From NCBI GenBank assembly GCA_903953065.1, contig CAJBIG010000158.1, positions 1 to 18,859 of the forward strand: 18,859 nucleotides of DNA, read 5' to 3'. The position numbers and the translations under genes are program-made. The notes under the pieces were generated by a model. That model ran no database searches, had not been told where the DNA came from, and worked only from the letters and a program-made list of their open reading frames with translations. The DNA comes from an uncultured Solirubrobacterales bacterium (GTDB taxonomy: Bacteria; Actinomycetota; Thermoleophilia; Solirubrobacterales; Solirubrobacteraceae). How positions within the stretch are numbered: position 1 is the stretch's first letter; each line of letters begins with the position of its first letter. Positions 5,920 to 12,718 of this stretch are shown here, piece after piece.

Positions 5920-7872
5920 ATGGAACGAATTCTCGACTCAATCAACGGCCCGCAGGACCTCAACGGTCTTGACGACGCTCAGCTTCAGCAACTCGCCCAA
6001 GAGGTCCGCGAGTACATCATCGACACGGTCGGCGAGATCGGCGGCCACTTCGGAGCCAACCTCGGCACCTGTGAGCTGGCGGTGGCGCTCCACTCGGTGC
6101 TCGACTCGCCGCGTGACAAGATTCTCTGGGACGTCGGCCATCAGGCCTACCCGCACAAGGTCCTAACCGGTCGGCGCGACCGCCTGGCGACGATTCGTCA
6201 CTATGGCGGGCTGGCCCCGTTCTGCTCGATTGAAGAGAGCGAGCACGACATCATGGGCGCTGGTCATGCCTCAACTTCGATCGGATATGGCGTTGGGCTG
6301 AAAGAGGGAATGCGTCTGCTTGGGCGCCCCAATCAGGGTCGCGTTGCTGCCGTGATTGGCGACGGAGCGATGACTGGGGGAGTCGCCTTTGAGGCGATTC
6401 ACCAAGCCGGTGGACTCGGCACTCCAATGGTCGTCGTGCTCAACGACAACGGCATGTCGATTGCGCCGAACGTTGGCGCGCTCTCGCGCTACTTCACTCG
6501 TGTTCGCCTTAACCCGAAGTTCTGGCATGCGCGCGAGGGGGTCGAAGACCGGCTGAGTCATCTGCCGGCCGGAATCGGCGCCAAGGTCGAGAAGCTCGGC
6601 CCGCAGCTCAAGGAGTCTTTGAAGGCCTTCTGGGCGCCCGAGCTGTTTTGGGAAGAGCTCGACTGGGCTTACGTGGGCGTGGTTGATGGCCACGACGTCG
6701 CCGCGCTAAGGCAAGCGCTCGAGGCTGCGTTCGCGGCCGACCGCCCCGTCGTCGTGCACATCACGACCGTGAAGGGGAAAGGCTTCGCGCCCGCTGAGGA
6801 GGGCGGCCTCGAGGGCATGGAGCAGTGGCACGCTGCAAAGCCGGGTTCGATCGCCGACGGCGCGCCGGTGGCCAAGAAAGCATCAGCACCGGCCAAGGAC
6901 GCTCCAGCGCCAACTCCCACCTATACCGAGGTCTTTGGCAACGCGATCGTCAGTGAGGTGCGTGCCAACCGCCGCGTCGTCGGGATCACCGCTGCGATGA
7001 ACTCAGGCACCGGCCTGAACATTCTTCAGGAGGCGGAGCCTGAGCACTACTTCGACGTCGGCATCGCGGAGCAACAGGCGGTGCTATTCGCTGCCGGCAT
7101 GGCGCTTGAGGGAGTGCGGCCGGTCTGCGCGATCTATTCGACTTTTCTGCAGCGAGCATTCGACCAGATCGTCCACGACGTAGCGCTGCAGTCGCTGCCT
7201 GTGATTTTCGCGATGGACCGCGCCGGGCTCGTTGGTGACGACGGTCCGACCCACCACGGAGTCTTCGACATCGCTTACATGCGGCCGCTGCCGAACATGA
7301 CTCTGATGGCTCCGCGCGATGAGGCGCAGCTCGTGCACATGCTGCACACCGCGATTGCGCACGAATCGGGGCCAGTAGCGCTCCGTTATCCGCGCGGCGA
7401 GGGTGTCGGCACTCCGCTGCCCGACAAGCCGCAGTTGCTCGAGATTGGAACCGGCGAAATTCTTCGCGAAGGGCGGAGCGTCGCCCTGCTCGGGTATGGA
7501 CACGGCGTTTCAATGGCGCTCGACGCAGCTGACATTCTTGCCGACGCCGGAATCGAAGTAACGGTCGCCGACGCGCGATTCGCGAAGCCTCTCGACGCGG
7601 CGCTGCTCGCCCAGCTCGCCGCTGAGCATGACCTGCTTGTGACAATCGAAGACGGCGTCCTGACCGGGGGCTTTGGCACCGGGGTCTGGGAGCACTACAA
7701 CGAGGCTGGGATTCCAACGCCGCGGATGCTGCGCATCGGCCTGCCTGATCGCTTCGTTACGCACGGCAAGCCTGGGCTGCTCTATGAAGAGGTCGGTCTG
7801 ACCGGAGCTCAGATCGCTGATCGGATCGCGTCTCTGATCAACGTCAGCGACGAAGTAACCAGCGAAGCCTGA
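5920..7872 (+). CDS. dxs: 1-deoxy-D-xylulose-5-phosphate synthase
   Basis: This thiamine-diphosphate enzyme condenses pyruvate and glyceraldehyde 3-phosphate, the first step of the MEP isoprenoid pathway. At 650 residues it has the usual length. Visible landmarks are GGHFGANLGTCELAVALH (41-58), WDVGHQAYPHKVLTGRRD (70-87), SEHDIMGAGHASTSIG, the cofactor motif GDGAMTGG (147-154) with LNDNGMSI (174-181), an Ala/Pro-rich linker (KKASAPAKDAPAP), the pyrimidine domain with VGIAEQQAV and DRAGLVGDDGPTHHGVFD, and a transketolase C-terminal domain (LLGYGHGVSMAL through IEDGVLTGGFG). It pairs functionally with the ispA gene upstream, from which it is separated by the opposite-strand acyltransferase, and so needs its own promoter. 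The ATG has no clear ribosome site upstream. Confidence 0.97.
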   Translation: MERILDSINGPQDLNGLDDAQLQQLAQEVREYIIDTVGEIGGHFGANLGTCELAVALHSVLDSPRDKILWDVGHQAYPHKVLTGRRDRLATIRHYGGLAPFCSIEESEHDIMGAGHASTSIGYGVGLKEGMRLLGRPNQGRVAAVIGDGAMTGGVAFEAIHQAGGLGTPMVVVLNDNGMSIAPNVGALSRYFTRVRLNPKFWHAREGVEDRLSHLPAGIGAKVEKLGPQLKESLKAFWAPELFWEELDWAYVGVVDGHDVAALRQALEAAFAADRPVVVHITTVKGKGFAPAEEGGLEGMEQWHAAKPGSIADGAPVAKKASAPAKDAPAPTPTYTEVFGNAIVSEVRANRRVVGITAAMNSGTGLNILQEAEPEHYFDVGIAEQQAVLFAAGMALEGVRPVCAIYSTFLQRAFDQIVHDVALQSLPVIFAMDRAGLVGDDGPTHHGVFDIAYMRPLPNMTLMAPRDEAQLVHMLHTAIAHESGPVALRYPRGEGVGTPLPDKPQLLEIGTGEILREGRSVALLGYGHGVSMALDAADILADAGIEVTVADARFAKPLDAALLAQLAAEHDLLVTIEDGVLTGGFGTGVWEHYNEAGIPTPRMLRIGLPDRFVTHGKPGLLYEEVGLTGAQIADRIASLINVSDEVTSEA

Positions 7873-7882
7873 GCGATCCCCC

Positions 7883-7918
7883 AAAAAGAAACGACCCGCC
7901 AATTTGGCGAGCCGTTTC
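7883..7918 (-). terminator. Intrinsic terminator on the minus strand, possibly bidirectional
   Basis: A 15-nt arm at 7888-7902 pairs with 7904-7918 at 13 of 15 positions (outer GAAACG with CGTTTC, inner CGCCAA with TTGGCG, two A-C mismatches). On the minus strand the hairpin is followed at once by a run of five T (7883-7887 on plus are A). On the plus strand there is no T tail after it, but the hairpin could still end dxs transcription. Confidence 0.65.
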
Positions 7919-7961
7919 AGGAGGAGAGATACTTCTATGTGGGTCCAGCTGTACGGTCGCT
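7883..7961 (-). ncRNA. Predicted small RNA, about 80 nt, between dxs and tlyA
   Basis: On the minus strand a sigma-70-like promoter (TTGCTG, 17-nt spacer, TATTCT) is followed about 5-6 nt later by a likely purine start near 7960-7961. The RNA would end at the hairpin plus T tract at 7883-7918. Between them lies CTCTCCTCCT, complementary to the AGGAGG ribosome binding core and so able, in principle, to pair with messenger Shine-Dalgarno regions, as CU-rich small RNAs do in other bacteria. There is no plausible protein in it. I recognise no known RNA family. This is inference from sequence signals only. Confidence 0.4.
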
Positions 7962-7965
7962 GCGG

Positions 7966-7994
7966 AGAATATGGTGCAGACGACTAAGCAGCAA
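7966..7994 (-). promoter_or_regulatory. Sigma-70-like promoter on the minus strand
   Basis: On the minus strand TTGCTG (7994-7989) and TATTCT (7971-7966) are separated by exactly 17 nt. It points away from tlyA toward the terminator at 7883-7918, and no annotated minus-strand gene lies between. Confidence 0.45.
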
Positions 7995-8012
7995 TATGAC
8001 GCACGCGCATCG

Positions 8013-8060
8013 AGTTGTGTGTGAGGCGGCGCACACAACTTGTGTGAGCTAAGGCACACA
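8013..8060. repeat. Cluster of TTGTGTG/CACACAA inverted half-sites upstream of tlyA
   Basis: AGTTGTGTG (8013-8021) and CACACAACT (8032-8040) are perfect 9-bp inverted arms. The second arm also forms the palindrome CACACAACTTGTGTG (8032-8046) with the next site. That site (TGTGTG, 8041-8046) in turn faces CACACA (8055-8060). A further GTTGTGTG lies at 8092-8099, next to the tlyA start. Spacing by about one to two helical turns suggests a multi-site operator; a hairpin in RNA is the alternative. Confidence 0.5.
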
Positions 8061-8087
8061 GTTCGCAGGCTTCTTGTTCGCTCCCGG

Positions 8088-8093
8088 TAGCGT
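8088..8093 (+). promoter_or_regulatory. Candidate -10 box of tlyA (leaderless)
   Basis: TAGCGT ends 8 nt before the ATG at 8102 and no Shine-Dalgarno is present. The box overlaps the GTTGTGTG half-site at 8092-8099, so a protein bound there would cover the transcription start. Confidence 0.45.
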
Positions 8094-8101
8094 TGTGTGC
8101 G

Positions 8102-8899
8102 ATGAGCGAACGAATCCGCCTAGACGCGCTGCTGGCTCAGCGAGGACTCTTCCCTTCGCGCTCGCGCGCTGCCGCCGCTGTGATGGCCGGCGACGTTCGT
8201 CTGTGCGCGCCGGGGGCCCGCACGGCGAAGCCAGGTCAGATGGTTCTAGTTGATGCCGAGGTTGAAGTCACGGAGCGGGCTCGTTACGTATCGAGGGGTG
8301 GCATCAAGCTTGAAAATGCGCTCGCGCTTCTCCATCTCGATGTCAGCGGTCGACGCTGTCTCGACGCCGGCGCCTCGACCGGCGGCTTTACCGACTGCCT
8401 CCTTCAGGCCGGAGCGTCCGAGGTAGTCGCCGTTGACGTTGGCTATGGCGAATTGGCGTGGTCGCTTCGAGAGGATTCGCGCGTCCACGTGATGGAGCGG
8501 ACCAATGCCCGTGAGCTTGATGCCGATCAACTCCCTTACCGTCCCGACCTGATCACTGCCGATCTCTCTTTCATCTCGCTTACGAAGGTCATTCCTGCAC
8601 TGATTGACTGCGCGGCCGAAAGCTTCGATGCTGTTGTGATGGTTAAGCCACAGTTTGAGGTGGGTCGCGACCGCGTCGGGCGCGGCGGCGTCGTCCGTGA
8701 TCCGGAGTTGCGCAAGGAGAGCGTCGCCGCTGTCGCCGAGTTCGCCCGGGAGCGGTGCGGAGCGTCGGTCCTGGGTTTTGCCTCATCAGGGCTGCCCGGG
8801 CCGAAGGGAAACCAAGAAAGTTTTGTCCATCTTGCCGAGGCGACGCGCGCTGGAGCGCTCGAAAATCTCGGCGCTGCACTCGATCGGGCAGAGCTGTGA
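8102..8899 (+). CDS. tlyA: TlyA family 16S/23S rRNA 2'-O-methyltransferase
   Basis: TlyA methylates ribose 2'-OH in rRNA; in mycobacteria this gives capreomycin sensitivity. The 265-residue protein has an N-terminal S4 RNA-binding domain (RIRLDALLAQRGLFPSRSRA, about 5-50), an interdomain segment (RYVSRGGIKLENAL) and a Rossmann SAM-binding methyltransferase domain with LDAGASTGGFTDCLLQAGA (88-106), TADLSFISL and VMVKPQFE. K69, D154, K182 and E239 fall in the positions of the catalytic tetrad described for the mycobacterial enzyme. ATG at 8102 is preferred over TTG at 8093 because the latter falls in the -10 box. It overlaps nadK by 4 bp (GTGA), so the two are probably translated together. The repeat cluster upstream may regulate it. 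Confidence 0.94.
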   Translation: MSERIRLDALLAQRGLFPSRSRAAAAVMAGDVRLCAPGARTAKPGQMVLVDAEVEVTERARYVSRGGIKLENALALLHLDVSGRRCLDAGASTGGFTDCLLQAGASEVVAVDVGYGELAWSLREDSRVHVMERTNARELDADQLPYRPDLITADLSFISLTKVIPALIDCAAESFDAVVMVKPQFEVGRDRVGRGGVVRDPELRKESVAAVAEFARERCGASVLGFASSGLPGPKGNQESFVHLAEATRAGALENLGAALDRAEL

Positions 8900-9765
8900 G
8901 CGCTGGCGCAATCAGCGGCTCGATAACGGCGTTCTCACACGCGCGGCCGGGGGAGACCGACGACGCTCTACGGCATCTGATCGGACTCGCAAACGAGCAC
9001 GGGCTAACGGTGCGCCTCGATGCTGATGAAACGGCGAAGCACCCTTCGATCGCTGCAGGCCCCGGCGTCGAGCTTAACGCCGAACTGGACCGCGATGCGG
9101 GGCTCGCAGTTGCCTTTGGTGGCGATGGGACCGTCCTGCGCGCGCTTCGCGCCTACGCCGGAACCAGCGTGCCGGTCATCGGAATCAACTTCGGTGAGAT
9201 TGGGTTTCTTGCTGCGATCAGTCGCGACGACCTCGCAGCCGGGCTCGACCGCGCGATCGCCGGCGATTTCGAGAGGCTGACGCTACCCGCGATCGAAGTA
9301 GTTTTCGGGGAACGCTCAGCGCTCGCGATCAACGACATAGCGATCACACGCCGCGCCGGTGACCGTGTAGCCCAGCTCGCATATGCGGTTGGAGGCGAAG
9401 AGGCCGGCAGCGTCCGCTGCGACGGGTTGGTCGTAGCGACGGCTGCTGGCTCAACCGGCTACAACCTTGCCAACGGCGGTCCGGTCATGGCTTGGGGCGT
9501 TGAGGGTTACGTCGTCTCGTTCATCGCGCCACACTCGCTGACGGCGCGTGCGCTCGTGATCGCACCGGAGGACGAACTGACGATCGACAACCGTTCGCAT
9601 GATCCGGTTGAGTTGTCGATCGACGGTCGGCCTATCGCGGAGATCGCGCCCGGCGACCAAGTGACGGCCCGCTTTAGCGAAGATGCCTCTGTCCTGGCGC
9701 TGCCGGTCGACTCAAGCTTCTATCGCCGTCTGCGCGAAACATTCGGTCGACTCGCTTCGTCTTAG
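8896..9765 (+). CDS. nadK: NAD kinase
   Basis: This ATP- or polyphosphate-dependent enzyme phosphorylates NAD to NADP in the cytosol. The 289-residue protein shows the GGDGT nucleotide-binding motif (75-79), GINFGEIGFLA (96-106), INDIAITR (145-152), the CDGLVVATAAGSTGYN stretch (175-190, the family's DGLxxxTxxGSTxY element), NGGPV, and DGRPIAEIAPGDQV near the C-terminus. The GTG at 8896 overlaps the tlyA stop in GTGA and is the natural coupled start; the same frame is open further upstream to 8755, but that part lies inside tlyA and has no family resemblance. The tlyA-nadK-recN order is conserved in actinobacteria. A 94-bp gap separates it from recN. Confidence 0.95.
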   Translation: MSAGAISGSITAFSHARPGETDDALRHLIGLANEHGLTVRLDADETAKHPSIAAGPGVELNAELDRDAGLAVAFGGDGTVLRALRAYAGTSVPVIGINFGEIGFLAAISRDDLAAGLDRAIAGDFERLTLPAIEVVFGERSALAINDIAITRRAGDRVAQLAYAVGGEEAGSVRCDGLVVATAAGSTGYNLANGGPVMAWGVEGYVVSFIAPHSLTARALVIAPEDELTIDNRSHDPVELSIDGRPIAEIAPGDQVTARFSEDASVLALPVDSSFYRRLRETFGRLASS

Positions 9766-9795
9766 TACCGCAACGACGACGCCCGTCTAGCGCTC

Positions 9796-9820
9796 AATTG
9801 TGCCGCAGCGGTCGCAATTT
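9796..9820. repeat. Imperfect inverted repeat upstream of recN
   Basis: AATTGTG (9796-9802) faces CGCAATT (9813-9819), matching at six of seven positions across a 10-nt spacer, in the only sizeable gap of this gene run. It could be an operator for recN. It does not look like an actinobacterial LexA box (GAAC/GTTC arms). Confidence 0.25.
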
Positions 9821-9859
9821 CAGCCCCAATCCGTCCCCGCGCGCTGCTAAACCGGAGCA

Positions 9860-11515
9860 GTGCTGCACGAGCTTCGAGTCGAAAATCTTCTGCTGATTGA
9901 GAGCGCTGAACTGAGGCTTGCGCCCGGCCTCAACGTGCTCACAGGCGAAACGGGGGCAGGCAAGACCGTGCTCGCTCACGCGCTCGATCTACTGCTCGGC
10001 GGCAGGCCGCGTGCCGGAATTGTCAGGCCCGGGGCCGAAGAGGCTTACGTGGAAGGAGTCTTTGAGCTGACCGATGGACTGCGAGCGCAGCTCGGCGAGA
10101 GAATCCCGGCCGACGCCGAGGAGCTAGTCCTTGCGCGCCGCGTAGCCGCAGAAGGGCGGACGAGGGCGCTCATCAACGGTCGCTCGGCAACCGTCGGTGA
10201 TCTGCGCGACGTCGCGGCGACAATGCTCGTCTTTTACGGCCAGCATGAGCACCGCAAACTGACCGTCGCCTCCGCTCAGCTCGACATCCTCGACGGATTT
10301 TGCGGTAACGAGCAGCAGGCCCGCCGCGCTGCGATGGCGACGGCGCACGCTGCCGTGATCGAGTGTCAGCAACGACTTGACGATCTGAAGGCGCTCGACG
10401 GCGAGCGCGAGCGCGAGCTGGATCTGCTCCAGTTCGAACTGACCGAAATCGATGAGGCGGCGCCGAGCGAAAGCGAGCAGGAGGAACTGCTCGCTGTGCG
10501 CGGCAAGCTCGCTCATGTTGAGGGGCTTCGGAGCGCCGCATTCGCGGCATGCGAAGCGCTGGCGCCGGAGGACGGCGAAGGCGTAAACGCGCGTCTGGCC
10601 GATGTCGGGGGCGGCCTCGACGGAGTCGCTGGGATCGATGAGCAGCTCGACGCGCTTGGTGCACGCTGGCAGTCGCTTTCAATCGAAGCCGATGACCTCG
10701 CGGCTGAACTGCGCCGCTACTGCGAGTCGCTTGGCGTCGAACCGGGGCTCCTCGAGAAGACCGAGGAGCGCTTGGCTCTGCTCGATCGGCTCTCGCGCAA
10801 GCACGGCGGCTCGATCGCAGCAGTGATCGCCTATGCGGATGCGTCGCGTGAGCGGCTCGCGCTGCTGAACGACGCCGAGGCGTCTCTGGAGTCGGCGTCC
10901 GCCGAACTAGCCGAAGCGATCGCAGCCAGCTCCGCACTCGCCGCAGAGCTGCATAAGGCGCGACGGGCCGCCGCTCCGAAACTCGCAAAACAGGTCTGCG
11001 CGCGGCTCGACGAACTGGCGATGGTAGGTGCGAGCTTCGCCGTCGAGCTCAGTGATCGCGACGGTGGCCCGACCGGCGCCGATGGAGTCGACTTCATGAT
11101 CGCGACGAATCCGGGCGTTCCTGCCGGCCCGCTGCGCGAGATTGCCTCCGGTGGTGAACTCTCGCGTGTAATGCTCGCGCTGCTGGGCGTCGCCAATGAC
11201 GGCTCGGCTACAACACTCGTCTTCGACGAGATCGATGCCGGAGTCGGCGGCAAGACGGCTCGCGTCGTTGGCGAGCGGCTGCGCAGCCTCGCCGCCGAGC
11301 GTCAGGTTCTCTGCATCACGCACCTGCCCCAGATCGCCTCATTGGCCGATCGTCACTTCTCGATTGAGAAGGATTCGGCGACCGACCCTGTCCTGACGAC
11401 GGTTACCGAGTTGCGCGAGCCGGAGGTCGTCGGTGAACTGGTGCGGATGCTCGGCGCCGAGGAGGACGACAGCGCCGCGCTGCGCCACGCACGTGAGCTC
11501 CGCAACGCCGCTTAG
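9860..11515 (+). CDS. recN: DNA repair protein RecN (SMC-like ATPase)
   Basis: RecN is an SMC-like protein recruited to double-strand breaks. The 551-residue length is normal. The N-terminal head half has Walker A GETGAGKT (29-36) and the YGQHEHRKL segment. Residues about 160-370 are Glu/Leu/Ala-rich heptad-like helices that should form the coiled-coil arms. The C-terminal head half has the ABC signature SGGELSR (430-436), Walker B LVFDEID (453-459) and the ITHLPQIASLAD switch. The GTG start has GGAG only 2 nt upstream, a short spacing, so leaderless initiation is possible. recN is often SOS-induced, but I see no LexA-type site in the 94 bp upstream. It ends 36 bp before the steA-like gene. 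Confidence 0.96.
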   Translation: MLHELRVENLLLIESAELRLAPGLNVLTGETGAGKTVLAHALDLLLGGRPRAGIVRPGAEEAYVEGVFELTDGLRAQLGERIPADAEELVLARRVAAEGRTRALINGRSATVGDLRDVAATMLVFYGQHEHRKLTVASAQLDILDGFCGNEQQARRAAMATAHAAVIECQQRLDDLKALDGERERELDLLQFELTEIDEAAPSESEQEELLAVRGKLAHVEGLRSAAFAACEALAPEDGEGVNARLADVGGGLDGVAGIDEQLDALGARWQSLSIEADDLAAELRRYCESLGVEPGLLEKTEERLALLDRLSRKHGGSIAAVIAYADASRERLALLNDAEASLESASAELAEAIAASSALAAELHKARRAAAPKLAKQVCARLDELAMVGASFAVELSDRDGGPTGADGVDFMIATNPGVPAGPLREIASGGELSRVMLALLGVANDGSATTLVFDEIDAGVGGKTARVVGERLRSLAAERQVLCITHLPQIASLADRHFSIEKDSATDPVLTTVTELREPEVVGELVRMLGAEEDDSAALRHARELRNAA

Positions 11516-11536
11516 ACGGATCCGGCTCTCTAGGCC

Positions 11537-11542
11537 TAAACT
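11537..11542 (+). promoter_or_regulatory. Candidate -10 box of the steA-like gene (leaderless)
   Basis: TAAACT ends 9 nt before the ATG at 11552, with no Shine-Dalgarno between. TTAGAC (11513-11518) lies 18 nt upstream as a possible -35 and overlaps the recN stop codon. Confidence 0.45.
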
Positions 11543-11551
11543 CGCGTTGCG

Positions 11552-12709
11552 ATGACGCTCTCTGCCAAAACGACGCCTACACCCTCCGTTGGTGGACTGG
11601 TTCGTCGCGGCCGACGCACAAAGAAGCTCGTTCGCAGCTTGCGACCCAAGGAGATCGCCCTGATCGACCACGACGATCTCGACCGTGTCTCTGCTGAGGA
11701 TCTAATCAGCGCCGAGGCCGTTGCCGTGCTGAACTGCCGGGCTTCTCGCTCGTCGGAATACCCAAACATGGGGCCGCTGCTGCTGGTTGAGGCTGGGATT
11801 ACGTTGATCGACCTTCCCGACGATCGGCTCTTTGAGCTTTGCCGAGACGGCGACCGGCTCGAACTGCGAGAAGGCGAGGTCTGGCGCAACGGAGAGATGC
11901 TCGTGGCCGGCACGCTTCAAAAGCCGGAAGACGTCCGCGCTGACAACGCGCAGAGGCGGCTTGAGATCGGCGGCGCACTGGAAGCTTTCGCGCGCAACAC
12001 GGTCGAGCATATGGTCGAGGAACAGGACCTCCTGTCCGGCAAGATCGATCTGCCCCGCTTCGACACCGAGTTCCGCGATCGCCCGGCGCTGATCGTCGTG
12101 CGGGGCGTCGACCATCAGGCCGACCTTCAGGCGCTGCGGCCTTACATCCGCGATACGAAGCCGGTGCTTGTCGGCGTCGACGGTGGCGCCAACGCGATCA
12201 TCGAAGAAGGCTTCAAGCCAGACATGATCGTTGGCGACATGGACTCCGCATCCGACGCAACTCTGCGCAGCGGCGCGGAACTCGTAGTCCACGCCTACCC
12301 TGACGGCCGCGCCCCCGGCCGCGAGCTGCTCGACAGCCTTTCGCTCGATCATAAGGTCGTTCCAGCGCCGGGCACGAGCCAAGACGTGGCGATGCTGATT
12401 GCCGGCGAGAAGGGCGCTTCGCTGATCGTCTCCGTCGGCTCGCAGTTCAATCTCGTTGAGTTTCTCGACAAGAACCGGCGTGGAATGTCTTCGACCTTTC
12501 TGACGCGTCTGCGGCTCGGTGAAAAGATCGTCGACGCAAAAGGGGTTAGCCGTCTCTATCGGCCCTCTCCGGGGCTCTCGCCGGCAGTGATCGTGCTTGC
12601 CGCCGGGCTCGTGGCTTTTCTGATCGTCGTTCTTGCGACTCCGGCGCTGCGAGAAGTAGCCGATCTCTTTTGGCTGAAGCTGCGCGTTCTGCTCGGCGGG
12701 AACGTCTAG
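11552..12709 (+). CDS. steA: SteA-like putative cytokinetic ring protein (thiamine-pyrophosphokinase-like fold)
   Basis: A 385-residue protein matching the family of corynebacterial SteA and M. tuberculosis Rv1697. The central part resembles the thiamine pyrophosphokinase catalytic domain, with VGVDGGAN (207-214) and GDMDS (228-232), where the aspartates bind metal-nucleotide in true kinases. A single membrane segment lies near the C-terminus (about 343-363), followed by a short basic tail, so it is a tail-anchored protein with the large domain probably in the cytosol. In Corynebacterium SteA and SteB localise to the division ring. The next gene (9 bp on) is the SteB/MctB-type partner, strongly supporting the call. 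Real pyrophosphokinase activity is unproven. The start is set by the -10 box 9 nt upstream. Confidence 0.85.
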   Translation: MTLSAKTTPTPSVGGLVRRGRRTKKLVRSLRPKEIALIDHDDLDRVSAEDLISAEAVAVLNCRASRSSEYPNMGPLLLVEAGITLIDLPDDRLFELCRDGDRLELREGEVWRNGEMLVAGTLQKPEDVRADNAQRRLEIGGALEAFARNTVEHMVEEQDLLSGKIDLPRFDTEFRDRPALIVVRGVDHQADLQALRPYIRDTKPVLVGVDGGANAIIEEGFKPDMIVGDMDSASDATLRSGAELVVHAYPDGRAPGRELLDSLSLDHKVVPAPGTSQDVAMLIAGEKGASLIVSVGSQFNLVEFLDKNRRGMSSTFLTRLRLGEKIVDAKGVSRLYRPSPGLSPAVIVLAAGLVAFLIVVLATPALREVADLFWLKLRVLLGGNV

Positions 12710-12718
12710 GGTCGCGAC

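Noticed and set aside
7888..7918. Hairpin after dxs as a CRISPR-like or transposon end repeat
   Set aside because: Single copy, no spacers, no transposase nearby; the T tract on the minus strand fits an intrinsic terminator better.
7971..8024. Second short ORF (ATG at 7971, 17 codons, stop inside the first TTGTGTG arm) with GGAG 3 nt upstream
   Set aside because: Overlaps the 16-codon ORF out of frame, the ribosome site is too close, and chance ORFs of this size are expected in 229 bp.
7844..8059. 71-codon minus-strand ORF across the dxs-tlyA gap
   Set aside because: Runs into the 3' end of dxs in antisense, low-complexity Arg/Ser/Cys composition, and it crosses the hairpin terminator; no protein-like pattern.
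8755..8895. N-terminal extension of the NAD kinase frame
   Set aside because: Lies within tlyA, has no family similarity, and GTG at 8896 gives the usual 4-bp GTGA overlap and normal length.
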